From positions 1 to 64,000 of the forward strand of contig NZ_QGKU01000003.1 in NCBI RefSeq assembly GCF_003172915.1: a stretch of 64,000 bases of DNA, in the 5' to 3' direction. The notes under the pieces are model-generated. The model had not been told where the DNA came from and made no database searches. It saw only the letters and a list, made by a program, of their open reading frames with translations. The DNA comes from Meridianimarinicoccus roseus. GTDB lineage: Bacteria; Pseudomonadota; Alphaproteobacteria; Rhodobacterales; Rhodobacteraceae. Position numbers and translations under genes: made by a program. Below, piece after piece: positions 20,335 to 28,115 of the stretch; positions within the stretch are counted from its first letter, which is position 1; each line of letters opens with the position of its first letter.

Positions 20335-21011
20335 GCCGCCACCGGGCGGAACGCGCCGACATCGACCTCGCGGTCGCAGACCGCCGCGCGCGCCTCGACA
20401 TCGTGGAAGATCCCCAGGATCGCGGCGCCCCGCGCCTTGGCTTCTTCGATCAGCGCCAGCACCACCCCGCGGTTCGTGGCATCAAGGCTTGCGGTCGGTT
20501 CGTCCAGCAGCAGCGCCGGGTAGTCGTGGGCGAAGCCGCGCGCGATGTTCACGCGCTGCTGTTCCCCGCCCGAGAAGGTGGACGGCCCGAGGTCCCACAA
20601 GGCGGCGGGCACGTTCAGCCGGGTCAGAAGCGCCGCCGCCCGGTCCCGCGCCGCGTCGGGTGCCCATCCCACCGCCAGAAGCGGTTCCGCCACCACGTCC
20701 AGCGCGGGCACACGAGGTACCACGCGAAGGAACTGGCTGACATAGCCCAGCGTGTCTCGGCGCAGCCGCAGCACGGTCCGCGGATCGGCGCCCGATACCT
20801 GCACGCCGCCCACCGCGATGCGCCCGGCCTCGGCCAGGTAGTTGCCGTGGATCATGCGCATCAGCGTCGACTTGCCCGCGCCCGATGCCCCGGTCAGGGC
20901 CACGCATTCACCGGGTGCCACCTGCAGCGTCGCGCCAGACAACACCTCGATCACCGCGCCGCCCTGATTGTGCAGCGTGAACCGCTTTGTCACGTCCTTG
21001 CAGTCGATCAT
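20331..21011 (-). CDS. phnL: C-P lyase system ABC-type ATP-binding protein PhnL
   Basis: A 226-aa ABC-type ATPase with Walker [10 protein letters not shown] (residues 41-49), signature FSGGEQQRVNIARG (146-159) and Walker B LLLDEP (167-172). The FSGGEQQRVN signature and the early HGNYL segment are characteristic of PhnL rather than of transport ATPases. PhnL is an ATPase that associates with the core C-P lyase complex in E. coli and has no known transport partner. It lies 47 bp downstream of phnK and overlaps phnN. Confidence 0.92.
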   Translation of the reverse strand: MIDCKDVTKRFTLHNQGGAVIEVLSGATLQVAPGECVALTGASGAGKSTLMRMIHGNYLAEAGRIAVGGVQVSGADPRTVLRLRRDTLGYVSQFLRVVPRVPALDVVAEPLLAVGWAPDAARDRAAALLTRLNVPAALWDLGPSTFSGGEQQRVNIARGFAHDYPALLLDEPTASLDATNRGVVLALIEEAKARGAAILGIFHDVEARAAVCDREVDVGAFRPVAA

Positions 21012-21058
21012 CGGTCCGCCCCGTTGCCTGCCTCTTTGTTCATTTCGTCAATCCGTCC

Positions 21059-21841
21059 TCAGACCTGCAGCACGGAACTGACCAGCAGCTGCGTGTAGCC
21101 GTGCTGGGGATCGTCCAGTACCTGGTCGGTCAGCCCCTGTTCCACGACGCGCCCGTCCTTCATCACCATCAGCCGGTCGGCCAGCAGCCGCACGACGGCA
21201 AGATCGTGGGTGACTATGACGGCACTCAGCCCCATCTCGCGCACGAGGCCGCGCAACAGGTCCAGCAGCCGCGCCTGGACGCTCACGTCCAGCCCGCCGG
21301 TCGGCTCGTCCATGAACACAAGCCGCGGCCCTGTCACGAGGTTCCGCGCGATCTGCAGCCGCTGCTGCATCCCGCCCGAGAACGCCGTGGGACGGTCGTC
21401 CATCCGTTCGGCTGCGATTTCAACCCGGTTCAGCCAGTCAGCGGCCCGGGCGCGGATGTCGCCGTAGTTTCGTGCGCCCACCGCCATCAGCCGCTCTCCC
21501 ACGTTCCCGCCGGCACTGACCCCCATGCGCAGCCCGTCCCGCGCGTGCTGGTGCACGAAGGCCCAGTCTGTACGCCGCATGCGTCGCCGTTCGGGCTCGG
21601 ACAGGCGCAGCGTATCGCAGAGCCCGCCGTCCATGTCGAACAGTACCTCGCCCGCGTCAGGCTCCAGGTGACCGGCAAGGCAGGACAACAGCGTGGACTT
21701 TCCGGACCCACTTTCGCCGACGATACCCAGCACCTCGCCAGGCCACAAATCGAAGCCCACATCGCCGCAGCCCAGCCGCGCGCCATAGCGTTTCGTAACG
21801 CCGCGCACTCGCAGCAGCGGTGTGTCCGTCACCGTGGTCAT
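21059..21841 (-). CDS. phnK: C-P lyase system ABC-type ATP-binding protein PhnK
   Basis: A 260-aa ABC-type ATPase with Walker A GESGSGKST (residues 42-50), signature FSGGMQQRLQIARN and Walker B LVFMDEPTGGLD. PhnK docks on the PhnGHIJ core in E. coli. The frame extends upstream to 21973 but that part is shadow of phnJ. The ATG at 21841 forms an ATGA overlap with the phnJ stop and gives the family's normal N-terminus (MTTVTDTPLLRVRGVTKRYG). Confidence 0.93.
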   Translation of the reverse strand: MTTVTDTPLLRVRGVTKRYGARLGCGDVGFDLWPGEVLGIVGESGSGKSTLLSCLAGHLEPDAGEVLFDMDGGLCDTLRLSEPERRRMRRTDWAFVHQHARDGLRMGVSAGGNVGERLMAVGARNYGDIRARAADWLNRVEIAAERMDDRPTAFSGGMQQRLQIARNLVTGPRLVFMDEPTGGLDVSVQARLLDLLRGLVREMGLSAVIVTHDLAVVRLLADRLMVMKDGRVVEQGLTDQVLDDPQHGYTQLLVSSVLQV

Positions 21842-22695
21842 GCCGCGCTCTCCGTGCCGCGATGGCCCTTCTTTTGCCGGGTGCTGCAGTAATCCGTGTC
21901 GGAACACAGGAACATGCGCCCTCCGGCGTCGTCGGTGATGACCTCGTCCATGTAGCTGTCGGTCGCCCCGCACAGGGCGCAGGGATGGTCGGCGCGTGAT
22001 GGGTCGAACGGGTGATCCTCGAAGTCGAGACTGACGACCTTTGTATGCGGCGGGAGCGCGTAGATCCGCTGCTCGCGGCCGGCGCCGAACAGCTGAATCG
22101 CGGGGCTTTCCAGCTTCGGGTTGTCGAAACGCGGGATCGGGGACGGGTCCATCACGTAACGCCCTTCCACCTTCACCGGGTAGGCATAGGCTGTGGCGAT
22201 GGTGCCGTGCCGGGCGATGTCCTCGTAAAGCTTGACGTGCATCAGGCCGTATTCCTCCAGCGCGTGCATCTTGCGGGTCTCGGTCTCGCGCGGTTCTAGA
22301 AACCGAAGAGGTTCCGGGATCGGCACTTGGTAGACGAGGATCTGGTCCTCGTGCAGAGGCGTTTCCGGGATCCGGTGCCGCGTCTGGATCACGGTTGCCT
22401 CGCGCGTCGCCTCGGTCGTGGCGACGCCGGCGGTGCGCTGGAAGAACTTGCGGATCGACACGGCGTTGGTGGTGTCATCCGCGCCCTGGTCGATGACCTT
22501 CAGCCGGTCTTCGGGCACCAGCGTCGCCGCAGTTACCTGAACCCCGCCGGTGCCCCAGCCATAGGGCATTGGCATCTCGCGGCTGGCGAACGGCACCTGG
22601 TAGCCCGGCACCGCCAGCCCCTTCAGGATCGCGCGGCGGATCATCCGCTTGGTCTGTTCGTCAAGGTATGCGAAGTTATAAGCGGCCTCGGTCAT
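21838..22695 (-). CDS. phnJ: Alpha-D-ribose 1-methylphosphonate 5-phosphate C-P lyase PhnJ
   Basis: PhnJ is the radical-SAM enzyme that breaks the carbon-phosphorus bond, releasing the alkane and a 1,2-cyclic ribose phosphate. The 285-aa protein contains the four conserved C-terminal cysteines of the family: C239 and C242 in CALCGATDSYMDEV, and C264 and C270 in FLCSDTDYC. These match E. coli C241/C244/C266/C272 in spacing. The N-terminus (NFAYLDEQTKRMIRRAILK) is also typical. It follows phnI after a 223-bp gap that carries an opposite-strand small gene, and it is coupled to phnK. Confidence 0.97.
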   Translation of the reverse strand: MTEAAYNFAYLDEQTKRMIRRAILKGLAVPGYQVPFASREMPMPYGWGTGGVQVTAATLVPEDRLKVIDQGADDTTNAVSIRKFFQRTAGVATTEATREATVIQTRHRIPETPLHEDQILVYQVPIPEPLRFLEPRETETRKMHALEEYGLMHVKLYEDIARHGTIATAYAYPVKVEGRYVMDPSPIPRFDNPKLESPAIQLFGAGREQRIYALPPHTKVVSLDFEDHPFDPSRADHPCALCGATDSYMDEVITDDAGGRMFLCSDTDYCSTRQKKGHRGTESAA

Positions 22696-22748
22696 GATCG
22701 CGGCCCCATCTGGACCGGGCCCGGCCCGCGAGGCAATGAGGACACGTC

Positions 22749-22916
22749 ATGGAGTATCACATGCTGTTCAGCATTCTGTTCATCGGCGGGATGATTGCCT
22801 TTGTGCTTCTGTTTCCGGCGCTTCTCGGCAAGGGATGGCGCATCGACCGGTTCGGCCTGGGCGGCGGCACGGGCAACAATTGCGACGGTGGGGGAGACGG
22901 CGGCGGCGGCGATTGA
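22749..22916 (+). CDS. Small single-pass membrane protein with Gly-rich tail, opposite strand inside the phn operon
   Basis: A 55-codon plus-strand gene occupies the phnI-phnJ gap almost exactly. The product has one hydrophobic segment (residues 6-26, LFSILFIGGMIAFVLLFPALL), a short basic stretch (GKGWRIDR) and a glycine/aspartate tail with one cysteine (NNCDGGGDGGGGD). A TGAGGA Shine-Dalgarno lies 7 nt before the ATG at 22749, and its stop is 2 nt from the phnI stop, tail to tail. Similar tiny membrane proteins with Gly-rich tails are, to my recollection, common in Rhodobacterales, but function is unknown. It has no clear link to phosphonates beyond position. Confidence 0.6.
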   Translation: MEYHMLFSILFIGGMIAFVLLFPALLGKGWRIDRFGLGGGTGNNCDGGGDGGGGD

Positions 22917-22918
22917 GG

Positions 22919-24034
22919 TCATTTCGCTCCCTCCGCACCCGTTTCCGCGTCGCGCCGCAGTTTGCGCACCAGCTCCAGTTCGGACTGAAAATCGACGTAA
23001 TGCGGCAGCTTGATGTGTTCGAGGAACCCTGTCGCCTGGATGTTGTCGGCATGGGACAGGACGAATTCCGCATCCTGCGCCGGCGCGCCTACGAAATCCT
23101 CGCCCAGTTCCTCCCAGCGCAGCGCGCGATCTACCAGCGCCATGGCGATCGCCTTGCGCTCGGTCTGCCCGAACACCAGACCGTATCCGCGGGTGAACTG
23201 GGGCGGTTCCGATTTCGACCCGGTGAACTGGTTGACGGTCTCGCATTCGGTCATGGTGATCTCGCCGATCTCGATGGCGAAGCCCAATTCGGGAATGTCC
23301 ATCTCGACCGCGACAGTGCCGATCCGCAACTCGCCCACGAAGGCGTGATTGCGCGCGTAGCCGCGCTGGGTGGAATAGGCGAGGCCCAGAAGGAACCCCT
23401 CGTCCGCGCGCGCCAGCGCCTGCAGGCGCAGCGCGCGGCTCGCCGGCAGCTCCAGCGGCTCGCGTGTCAGGTCGGCCGGAGCAGAGTGCGCCAGATCCGG
23501 TTCGCGCGATGCGGGTTCGATCAGCCCGTCGCGGTCGAGAAAGCCCAGAACATGCGGCTTGCGTGGCGGGTCGGCGTTACGGTCGGCCCCCTGTGCCTCG
23601 TCGGCGGCATCGCCGGGTGTGCCCTCCTCGGCTGCCAGCGCAAAATCCAGAAGCCGGTGCGTGTAATCGAATGTCGGCCCCAAGACCTGCCCGCCGGGCA
23701 CGTCCTTGAACGTGGCCGAAATGCGCCGGTCGCAGGCCATCGCAGCCGTGTCCACGGGCCGCGATGCCCCGAAGCGCGGCAGTGTCGTGCGATAGGCCCG
23801 GATAAGGAAGATCGCCTCAATAAGGTCGCCCCGCGCCTGCTTGATCGCCAGCGCGGCAAGATCCGGATCGAACAGCGACCCTTCTGCCATCACGCGGTTG
23901 ATTGCCAGACCCTGCTGCTCGCGGATCTGCGCGATGCTTAGTTCAGGCACGTCCGGGGCGCCCCGGCGCTCTTCGGCCAGCCAGGCATGGGCGCTGTCGA
24001 TGGCCCGTTCGCCGCCCTTCACCGCGACATACAT
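22919..24034 (-). CDS. phnI: C-P lyase core subunit PhnI
   Basis: PhnI attaches the phosphonate to ATP by displacing adenine (nucleosidase activity) in concert with PhnG, PhnH and PhnL. The 371-aa protein has the family N-terminus MYVAVKGGERAID, the central LARADEGFLLGLAYSTQRGY block and the FVGELRIGTVAVEM and EIGEITMTECETVNQF segments that I recognise from PhnI. Its start shares bases with the phnH stop (TGATG-type overlap at 24034), so it is co-translated with phnH. Confidence 0.95.
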   Translation of the reverse strand: MYVAVKGGERAIDSAHAWLAEERRGAPDVPELSIAQIREQQGLAINRVMAEGSLFDPDLAALAIKQARGDLIEAIFLIRAYRTTLPRFGASRPVDTAAMACDRRISATFKDVPGGQVLGPTFDYTHRLLDFALAAEEGTPGDAADEAQGADRNADPPRKPHVLGFLDRDGLIEPASREPDLAHSAPADLTREPLELPASRALRLQALARADEGFLLGLAYSTQRGYARNHAFVGELRIGTVAVEMDIPELGFAIEIGEITMTECETVNQFTGSKSEPPQFTRGYGLVFGQTERKAIAMALVDRALRWEELGEDFVGAPAQDAEFVLSHADNIQATGFLEHIKLPHYVDFQSELELVRKLRRDAETGAEGAK

Positions 24035-24600
24035 CAGCTGGTCACCTTCGTGCTGCGCGGCAGAGCCGCAAGGCGGTCGCCACAGGTGAAGAAGAAATCA
24101 AGCCCGAGCGGAAACCGCGCGGCGTTGCGGCGGAACACATCGGTTTCGGGCAGAGACAGCGCCGCCTGCCTGGCGATGCCGGGGCCTTGCAGCGTGGCGC
24201 CCGCAGGTTCCAGCCGGTCCGTTTCGACGATCAGGGTCGCGCCCCGGTCCGGGTAGTCGGACGTGCCGCACGCAAAACGATCAAGCGGCCGCAGCGCATC
24301 CCAGACGCCGATGGCAAAGCTGCACGCCCCGGCCGCGCAAAGCGGTGCGCCGGTGTGGAAGGTGATCCAGTCCCGCAGCATCGGCGTGTCATGCACGCCC
24401 GTCAGGTGGACGGGCGTATCCGCGTCGCACAGCGCCAGAACCAGCGTACCCGCGGCGGCGGAAAGCGGCGCGGGTGGAGCGGCGCCCGCCACCTGCCGGA
24501 TCCTGCCGGGCTGCGCCATCGCGGTCATCGCGGCGCGAAAGGCATGGGCGGCCTGAACGGGCGCGTCGGCGAACCCGCCGGACAGGGCGTCGGTGTCCAT
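24034..24600 (-). CDS. phnH: C-P lyase core subunit PhnH
   Basis: PhnH is a structural subunit of the PhnGHIJ core. The 188-aa product has the family pattern: FADAPVQAAHAFRAAMTAMAQPG near the N-terminus, a HTGAPLC segment in the middle, and the C-terminal LPLGxDFFFTCGDRLAALPRST-like end. Its start overlaps the phnG stop by one base and its stop overlaps the phnI start, so all three are tightly coupled. Confidence 0.93.
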   Translation of the reverse strand: MDTDALSGGFADAPVQAAHAFRAAMTAMAQPGRIRQVAGAAPPAPLSAAAGTLVLALCDADTPVHLTGVHDTPMLRDWITFHTGAPLCAAGACSFAIGVWDALRPLDRFACGTSDYPDRGATLIVETDRLEPAGATLQGPGIARQAALSLPETDVFRRNAARFPLGLDFFFTCGDRLAALPRSTKVTS

Positions 24601-25043
24601 CAGTCCTCCCCGCGCACTAGTGTGAAGAAATCGACCTTGGTGGCGGCGGCCCGCGCCGCGCGGCGGCTGCGGGTCAGGTCCAGCTCAGCGGCCAGCGGAT
24701 CCAGCACGGCGGCGCTCAGCGCGTCGGCACAGGGTGTTTGCATCAGCGCGTCGATCAATGCTGCAGTGCGGGCATGGGCCTTGTCGCGCCCCTGGACATA
24801 GCCGTGCCCGACCGCGCCGCAGGCCAGACGTGTCGAACAACGGGTCACGGTCATCTCTCCAAGGTTGAACGGCGCGCCCGTCGCCCCTGCCCGACCCCGT
24901 ACCATCACGGCCCCGATTTCGGGTGGGCGCAGCAAGGTGTGCTCCGGCTCGAGCCCGAAACCCTGCCACAGTGCCGCGAGGCGCGCGGTTGGGGCGCGGG
25001 CCAGCAGGCCCATCCATCCCTTGCGTTTCTCGATTTCGCCCAT
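24600..25043 (-). CDS. phnG: C-P lyase core subunit PhnG
   Basis: First gene of the C-P lyase operon. The 147-aa protein shows the PhnG pattern: an N-terminal RKGWMGLLARAP segment, then GAVMVRGRAGATGAPFNLGEMTVTRC split around a turn, and GHGYVQGRDKAHA. PhnG supports the transfer of phosphonate to the ribose of ATP together with PhnI. The gene begins at the ATG at 25043, 30 bp from a palindromic candidate PhnF operator. Confidence 0.93.
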   Translation of the reverse strand: MGEIEKRKGWMGLLARAPTARLAALWQGFGLEPEHTLLRPPEIGAVMVRGRAGATGAPFNLGEMTVTRCSTRLACGAVGHGYVQGRDKAHARTAALIDALMQTPCADALSAAVLDPLAAELDLTRSRRAARAAATKVDFFTLVRGED

Positions 25044-25147
25044 GCCGGACCCCTTGCAGCCGCGCGTTCATTTCTATACAACTAGACAAATATTGACCGA
25101 TCCGGCGGGAAAGGACAAGCCCGCCGGTGTGAAGATTTGGTGACACC
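25044..25147 (-). promoter_or_regulatory. phnG promoter and candidate PhnF operator
   Basis: In the 104-bp divergent gap between phnG and phnF, the minus strand reads TTGTCC, 17 bp, CAATAT, a plausible -35/-10 pair. The -10 element is followed directly by TCTAGTTGTATAGA (25073-25086 on the plus strand as TCTATACAACTAGA). Its TCTA/TAGA arms and GTATAG core resemble HutC/PhnF-type GntR operators. Placement over the start region of phnG transcription suits a repressor. The call is from pattern and position only. Confidence 0.45.
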
Positions 25148-25870
25148 TTGGCCCGAACCCCGATCTGGAGAAACATCGCCGATGCGCTGTCCGCCGATCT
25201 GGCGGCAGGGCACTACGGACCGGGCGACAAGCTGCCAACCGAGGCGCAGCTTTCCGCGCGGTTCGGCGTCAACCGCCACACGGTGCGCCATGCGCTGGCC
25301 CATATGGCCGAAGCGGGGCTGGTCCAGGCGCGGCGCGGTGCGGGCGTGTTCGTTGCCGAAACTCCGACCGACTACCCGCTGGGGCGCCGCGTGCGCTTTC
25401 ATCAGAGCCTCGCCGCTGCCGGGCGCGAGGCCGAGAAGCGCATCCTGTCCATCGACACCCGCAGCGCCGACCGCGAAGAGGCCGACGCCTTGCGGCTGGA
25501 GCCTGGCGCGGCGGTGCATGTCTGCGACGGGTTGCTGTTCTCGGACGGCAAGCCGGTCGGTCTTTACCGAAGCGTGTTTCCGGCCGACCGCATGCCCGAC
25601 TTGCCGCGCCGCCTACGGGCCGATCCGTCGGTCACGCGGGCGCTGGCGGCTTGCGGCGTGCCCGATTTCACCCGCGCTTTCACGCGTCTGACGGCGAAGG
25701 CCGCGAAGGCCGTGCAGGCACGACATCTCGACATTCCCGAAGGCGCGCCGCTCCTGCGCAGCGTAGGTGTGAACGTGGACCCGGACGGCGCGCCGGTGGA
25801 ATACGGGCGGACTTGGTTCGCGGGTGACCGTGTGTCGCTGACGGTTGGCGATCCGGATGCCCAGGGTTGA
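25148..25870 (+). CDS. phnF: Phosphonate operon repressor PhnF (GntR/HutC family)
   Basis: A 240-aa transcription factor with an N-terminal winged helix (residues about 1-70; KLPTEAQLSARFGVNRHTVR) and a C-terminal UTRA ligand domain ending in EYGRTWFAGDRVSLTV. HutC-type GntR regulators beside phnG are PhnF. It is divergent from the C-P lyase operon and probably represses it. The start appears to be a TTG at 25148, which gives the normal MARTPIWRNIADAL-type N-terminus; no in-frame ATG lies nearby and the Shine-Dalgarno is weak, so low-level expression is likely. Confidence 0.88.
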   Translation: MARTPIWRNIADALSADLAAGHYGPGDKLPTEAQLSARFGVNRHTVRHALAHMAEAGLVQARRGAGVFVAETPTDYPLGRRVRFHQSLAAAGREAEKRILSIDTRSADREEADALRLEPGAAVHVCDGLLFSDGKPVGLYRSVFPADRMPDLPRRLRADPSVTRALAACGVPDFTRAFTRLTAKAAKAVQARHLDIPEGAPLLRSVGVNVDPDGAPVEYGRTWFAGDRVSLTVGDPDAQG

Positions 25871-25929
25871 GCGATTGTGACGCTTTTGTGAAATTTCATT
25901 GCGTAAGACGTATTGCTTGGGCAACTTTC

Positions 25930-25981
25930 TTGACCCGGCGCCGTAACGACGGTTAACGAACCTTGACCATCTTCCAAGGAG
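25930..25981 (+). promoter_or_regulatory. Candidate promoter and Shine-Dalgarno of the VPLPA-CTERM gene
   Basis: TTGACC (25930-25935), a 17-bp spacer and TTAACG (25953-25958) form a sigma70-like pair. A strong AAGGAG (25976-25981) sits 8 nt before the ATG at 25990. This implies a short leader and independent transcription from phnF, which ends at 25870. Confidence 0.4.
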
Positions 25982-25989
25982 CTTTGCCG

Positions 25990-27381
25990 ATGCGTTTCGT
26001 TATCCTGTCCGCGCCCGCCGTCTCTTTGACTTCGCTGCTGTCCGGTGCACCCGCGCTTGCCGCATGTGTCGAGAACCCGGCGGGCACGTATGTCTGCACC
26101 GGCCTTCAAACCGGCGGGCTGACCGATAACGGCGACGATGTCAGCGTCACGGTGGTGTCAGGCGCCGAGGTCCAGAACGCGGGCGGCGACGCTTTGCGCG
26201 TGCGCGGCAACGACACCACCGTCGTGAACAACGGCACGCTGACCGCGGATGGCGATGGCGTGGACAGCGGCGACGATGGGTTCGGCCTGACCGTGATTAA
26301 TACCGGCAGCATGAACGTGCAGGCGCGTGGCGTGAACGCCGACAACGAGGACAACGTCACCGTCGACAACAGTGGGACGATCAACGCGCCCAACAATGAC
26401 GGCATCCGACTTGGCGATGGCGTGAATGCCACGTTCCGCAACACCGGGGTTTTGATCTCGGGCGACGAGGGCATGGAAGCAGGGAACAGCGCCACGGTGC
26501 TGAACCGCACCGGTGCCAGCATCACCGCGCTGGAAGATGCCGTGCAGGTTGGAGAAGACGCGCAGATCCTGAACGAGGGCGCGATCATCAGCACGGGTAC
26601 CGACGGCGACGGGCTCGACATGGACAGCGGTATCGTGATCAACACCGCGACGGGGACCATCGCCACCGCTGCGTCCAGCTCCGCAGGGATCGATTTCGAT
26701 GCCAGCGCCGTTGCGCAAAGCGTCATCGTGAACAGCGGCTCCATCGAGGGCGGCATAGGCATCCAGGTCGAACTGGGAGGCGCCGACCCGGCCAACACAC
26801 AAACGCAGATCGTGCTGACCGACGGGATCATCACCGGGACAGGCGGACTGGCGGTGGAACTGGGCGAAGGCGCCGATACCGTGGCGGTGTTCGACTCGTT
26901 GGCCTTCCTGTCGCAAAGTGGCGTTCCGGTGCAGTCGGGGGATGTGGTGGACGTGACGCTGGGCTCAGGAGCGGCGGCGCAGATCAATGGGCTGGTCAGC
27001 CTCGGCGCGGGCGACGATTCCGCCGGGTTTTTCAATATGGCCGATGGCGGCATGCTCTACGATGCCGTACTGGACGACATCTTCGACGGCGGCGCTGACA
27101 CCGACACCGCGTTCTTCTCTGCCGGGCTGGCGGAGCTTGCAAGCTCCGTGCTGGCGGGTGAAGTGCTCAGCCTGACCTTCGCAAGCGGTCAGATGACCCA
27201 GGTAGTGAACTTCCGCAACTTCGAGTTCTTCACCTTCGGCATCGATCCGGTTACCGGGCTGGGCGGTCAGACTGTCGCGCTGGCCGATCTGACCGCGCCG
27301 ATACCGCTGCCCGCAGGGCTGCTGTTGCTCGGCGGGGGGCTTGCCGTACTGGGCGCCGCGCGCGCCCGTCGCCGCGCCTGA
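25990..27381 (+). CDS. Secreted beta-repeat protein with VPLPA-CTERM sorting signal
   Basis: A 463-aa exported protein. It has an N-terminal signal peptide (MRFVILSAPAVSLTSLLSGA, cleavage near APALAA). The body is rich in N, G, D and short strands (patterns such as 'VxNxGTIxxxxxDGI'), suggesting a right-handed beta-helix or stacked beta-strand fold. The C-terminus has IPLPAGLLLLGGGLAVLG and the basic end ARARRRA: a PLPA motif, one membrane helix and an Arg cluster. That is the VPLPA-CTERM signal processed by exosortase-type enzymes. No exosortase gene lies in the window. The ATG at 25990 is chosen because AAGGAG precedes it; an upstream start at 25963 lacks a site. Role unknown, probably cell-surface or matrix. 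Confidence 0.82.
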   Translation: MRFVILSAPAVSLTSLLSGAPALAACVENPAGTYVCTGLQTGGLTDNGDDVSVTVVSGAEVQNAGGDALRVRGNDTTVVNNGTLTADGDGVDSGDDGFGLTVINTGSMNVQARGVNADNEDNVTVDNSGTINAPNNDGIRLGDGVNATFRNTGVLISGDEGMEAGNSATVLNRTGASITALEDAVQVGEDAQILNEGAIISTGTDGDGLDMDSGIVINTATGTIATAASSSAGIDFDASAVAQSVIVNSGSIEGGIGIQVELGGADPANTQTQIVLTDGIITGTGGLAVELGEGADTVAVFDSLAFLSQSGVPVQSGDVVDVTLGSGAAAQINGLVSLGAGDDSAGFFNMADGGMLYDAVLDDIFDGGADTDTAFFSAGLAELASSVLAGEVLSLTFASGQMTQVVNFRNFEFFTFGIDPVTGLGGQTVALADLTAPIPLPAGLLLLGGGLAVLGAARARRRA

Positions 27382-27406
27382 CAGCGGATCGCGCGCTGCA
27401 GGAGAC

Positions 27407-27434
27407 GGGCTGCCCGCCGGGGCGGCCCTTTCTT
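27407..27434 (+). terminator. Rho-independent terminator after the VPLPA-CTERM gene
   Basis: GGGCTGCC (27407-27414) and GGCGGCCC (27421-27428) form an 8-bp stem with one G-U pair and a 6-nt loop, followed by TTTCTT. It lies 25 bp after the stop codon. Confidence 0.65.
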
Positions 27435-27451
27435 GTCGCTCGCGAGGCGGG

Positions 27452-28066
27452 TTATTCGTGCCGCTCAAGGAAGGCTTCTGCGGGCAGCGTGCGGAAATCC
27501 TCCAGTGCGGCGCGCAGGCGCTCGTGGCTCCAGTCCCACCAGGCCAGCGTCATCATCCGGTCCGCGATGCCGGGCGCAAGGCGCGGTCTGACCGGCTTGG
27601 CTGGCAGGCCCGCCACAATGACGTAGGGTGGAACGTCCTTGGTGACGACGGCCCCGGCAGCGACGACTGCGCCGTGGCCAAGCGTCACCTCTGGCTTGAT
27701 CATTGCGCCGTGCCCGATCCATGTATCGTTCCCGATCACCGCGCGCCGCGACCTGCGATGCGCGAACCACACCTCGTCTGCTGCCGCGTCATCGAAATAG
27801 TCGTCTGAACGGTAGTGGAAGTGATGCAGGCTCGCCTTGTCCATCGGGTGGTCGGTCGCGCCAATCCGGGTGAAGCTGGCGATGTTGGCGAACTTCCCGA
27901 TCGAGGCATTTGCGATGTCGGCATAGCGGTCGCAATAGGAATAATCTCCGATCTCGCTGTGCGCCACGCGGCTGCCGCGCCCGATCTCGACATAGCGCCC
28001 GAAACGCGTGTCGGTGATCTCGCAATCCGGGTGCAGGAATGGCGCTTCCGCAGTCAGCCGTGCCAT
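27452..28066 (-). CDS. Phosphonate-locus hexapeptide-repeat acetyltransferase
   Basis: A 204-aa left-handed beta-helix transferase. The hexapeptide pattern is visible from SRVAHSEIGDYSYCDRYADI through NDTWIGHGAMIKPEVTLGHG and ends in VVTKDVPPYVIVAGLPAKP, the xenobiotic/chloramphenicol acetyltransferase type. This subtype travels with phnCDE and C-P lyase genes; I infer acetylation of an aminoalkylphosphonate or related intermediate, by analogy with PhnO, which has a different fold. It is the last gene of the phnCDE operon, 49 bp after phnE2. Confidence 0.82.
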   Translation of the reverse strand: MARLTAEAPFLHPDCEITDTRFGRYVEIGRGSRVAHSEIGDYSYCDRYADIANASIGKFANIASFTRIGATDHPMDKASLHHFHYRSDDYFDDAAADEVWFAHRRSRRAVIGNDTWIGHGAMIKPEVTLGHGAVVAAGAVVTKDVPPYVIVAGLPAKPVRPRLAPGIADRMMTLAWWDWSHERLRAALEDFRTLPAEAFLERHE

Positions 28067-28115
28067 GTGGCTGCTCCGGCTTGCTGCACCGTTCGCGGCG
28101 GGTTAGGGCGCGCGA

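Noticed and set aside
22692-23246. Minus-strand frames overlapping phnI and the phnI-phnJ gap (22692-23246, 22780-23073)
   Set aside because: They overlap the real phnI frame and read as Arg-rich shadow sequence; the plus-strand 55-codon gene explains the gap better.
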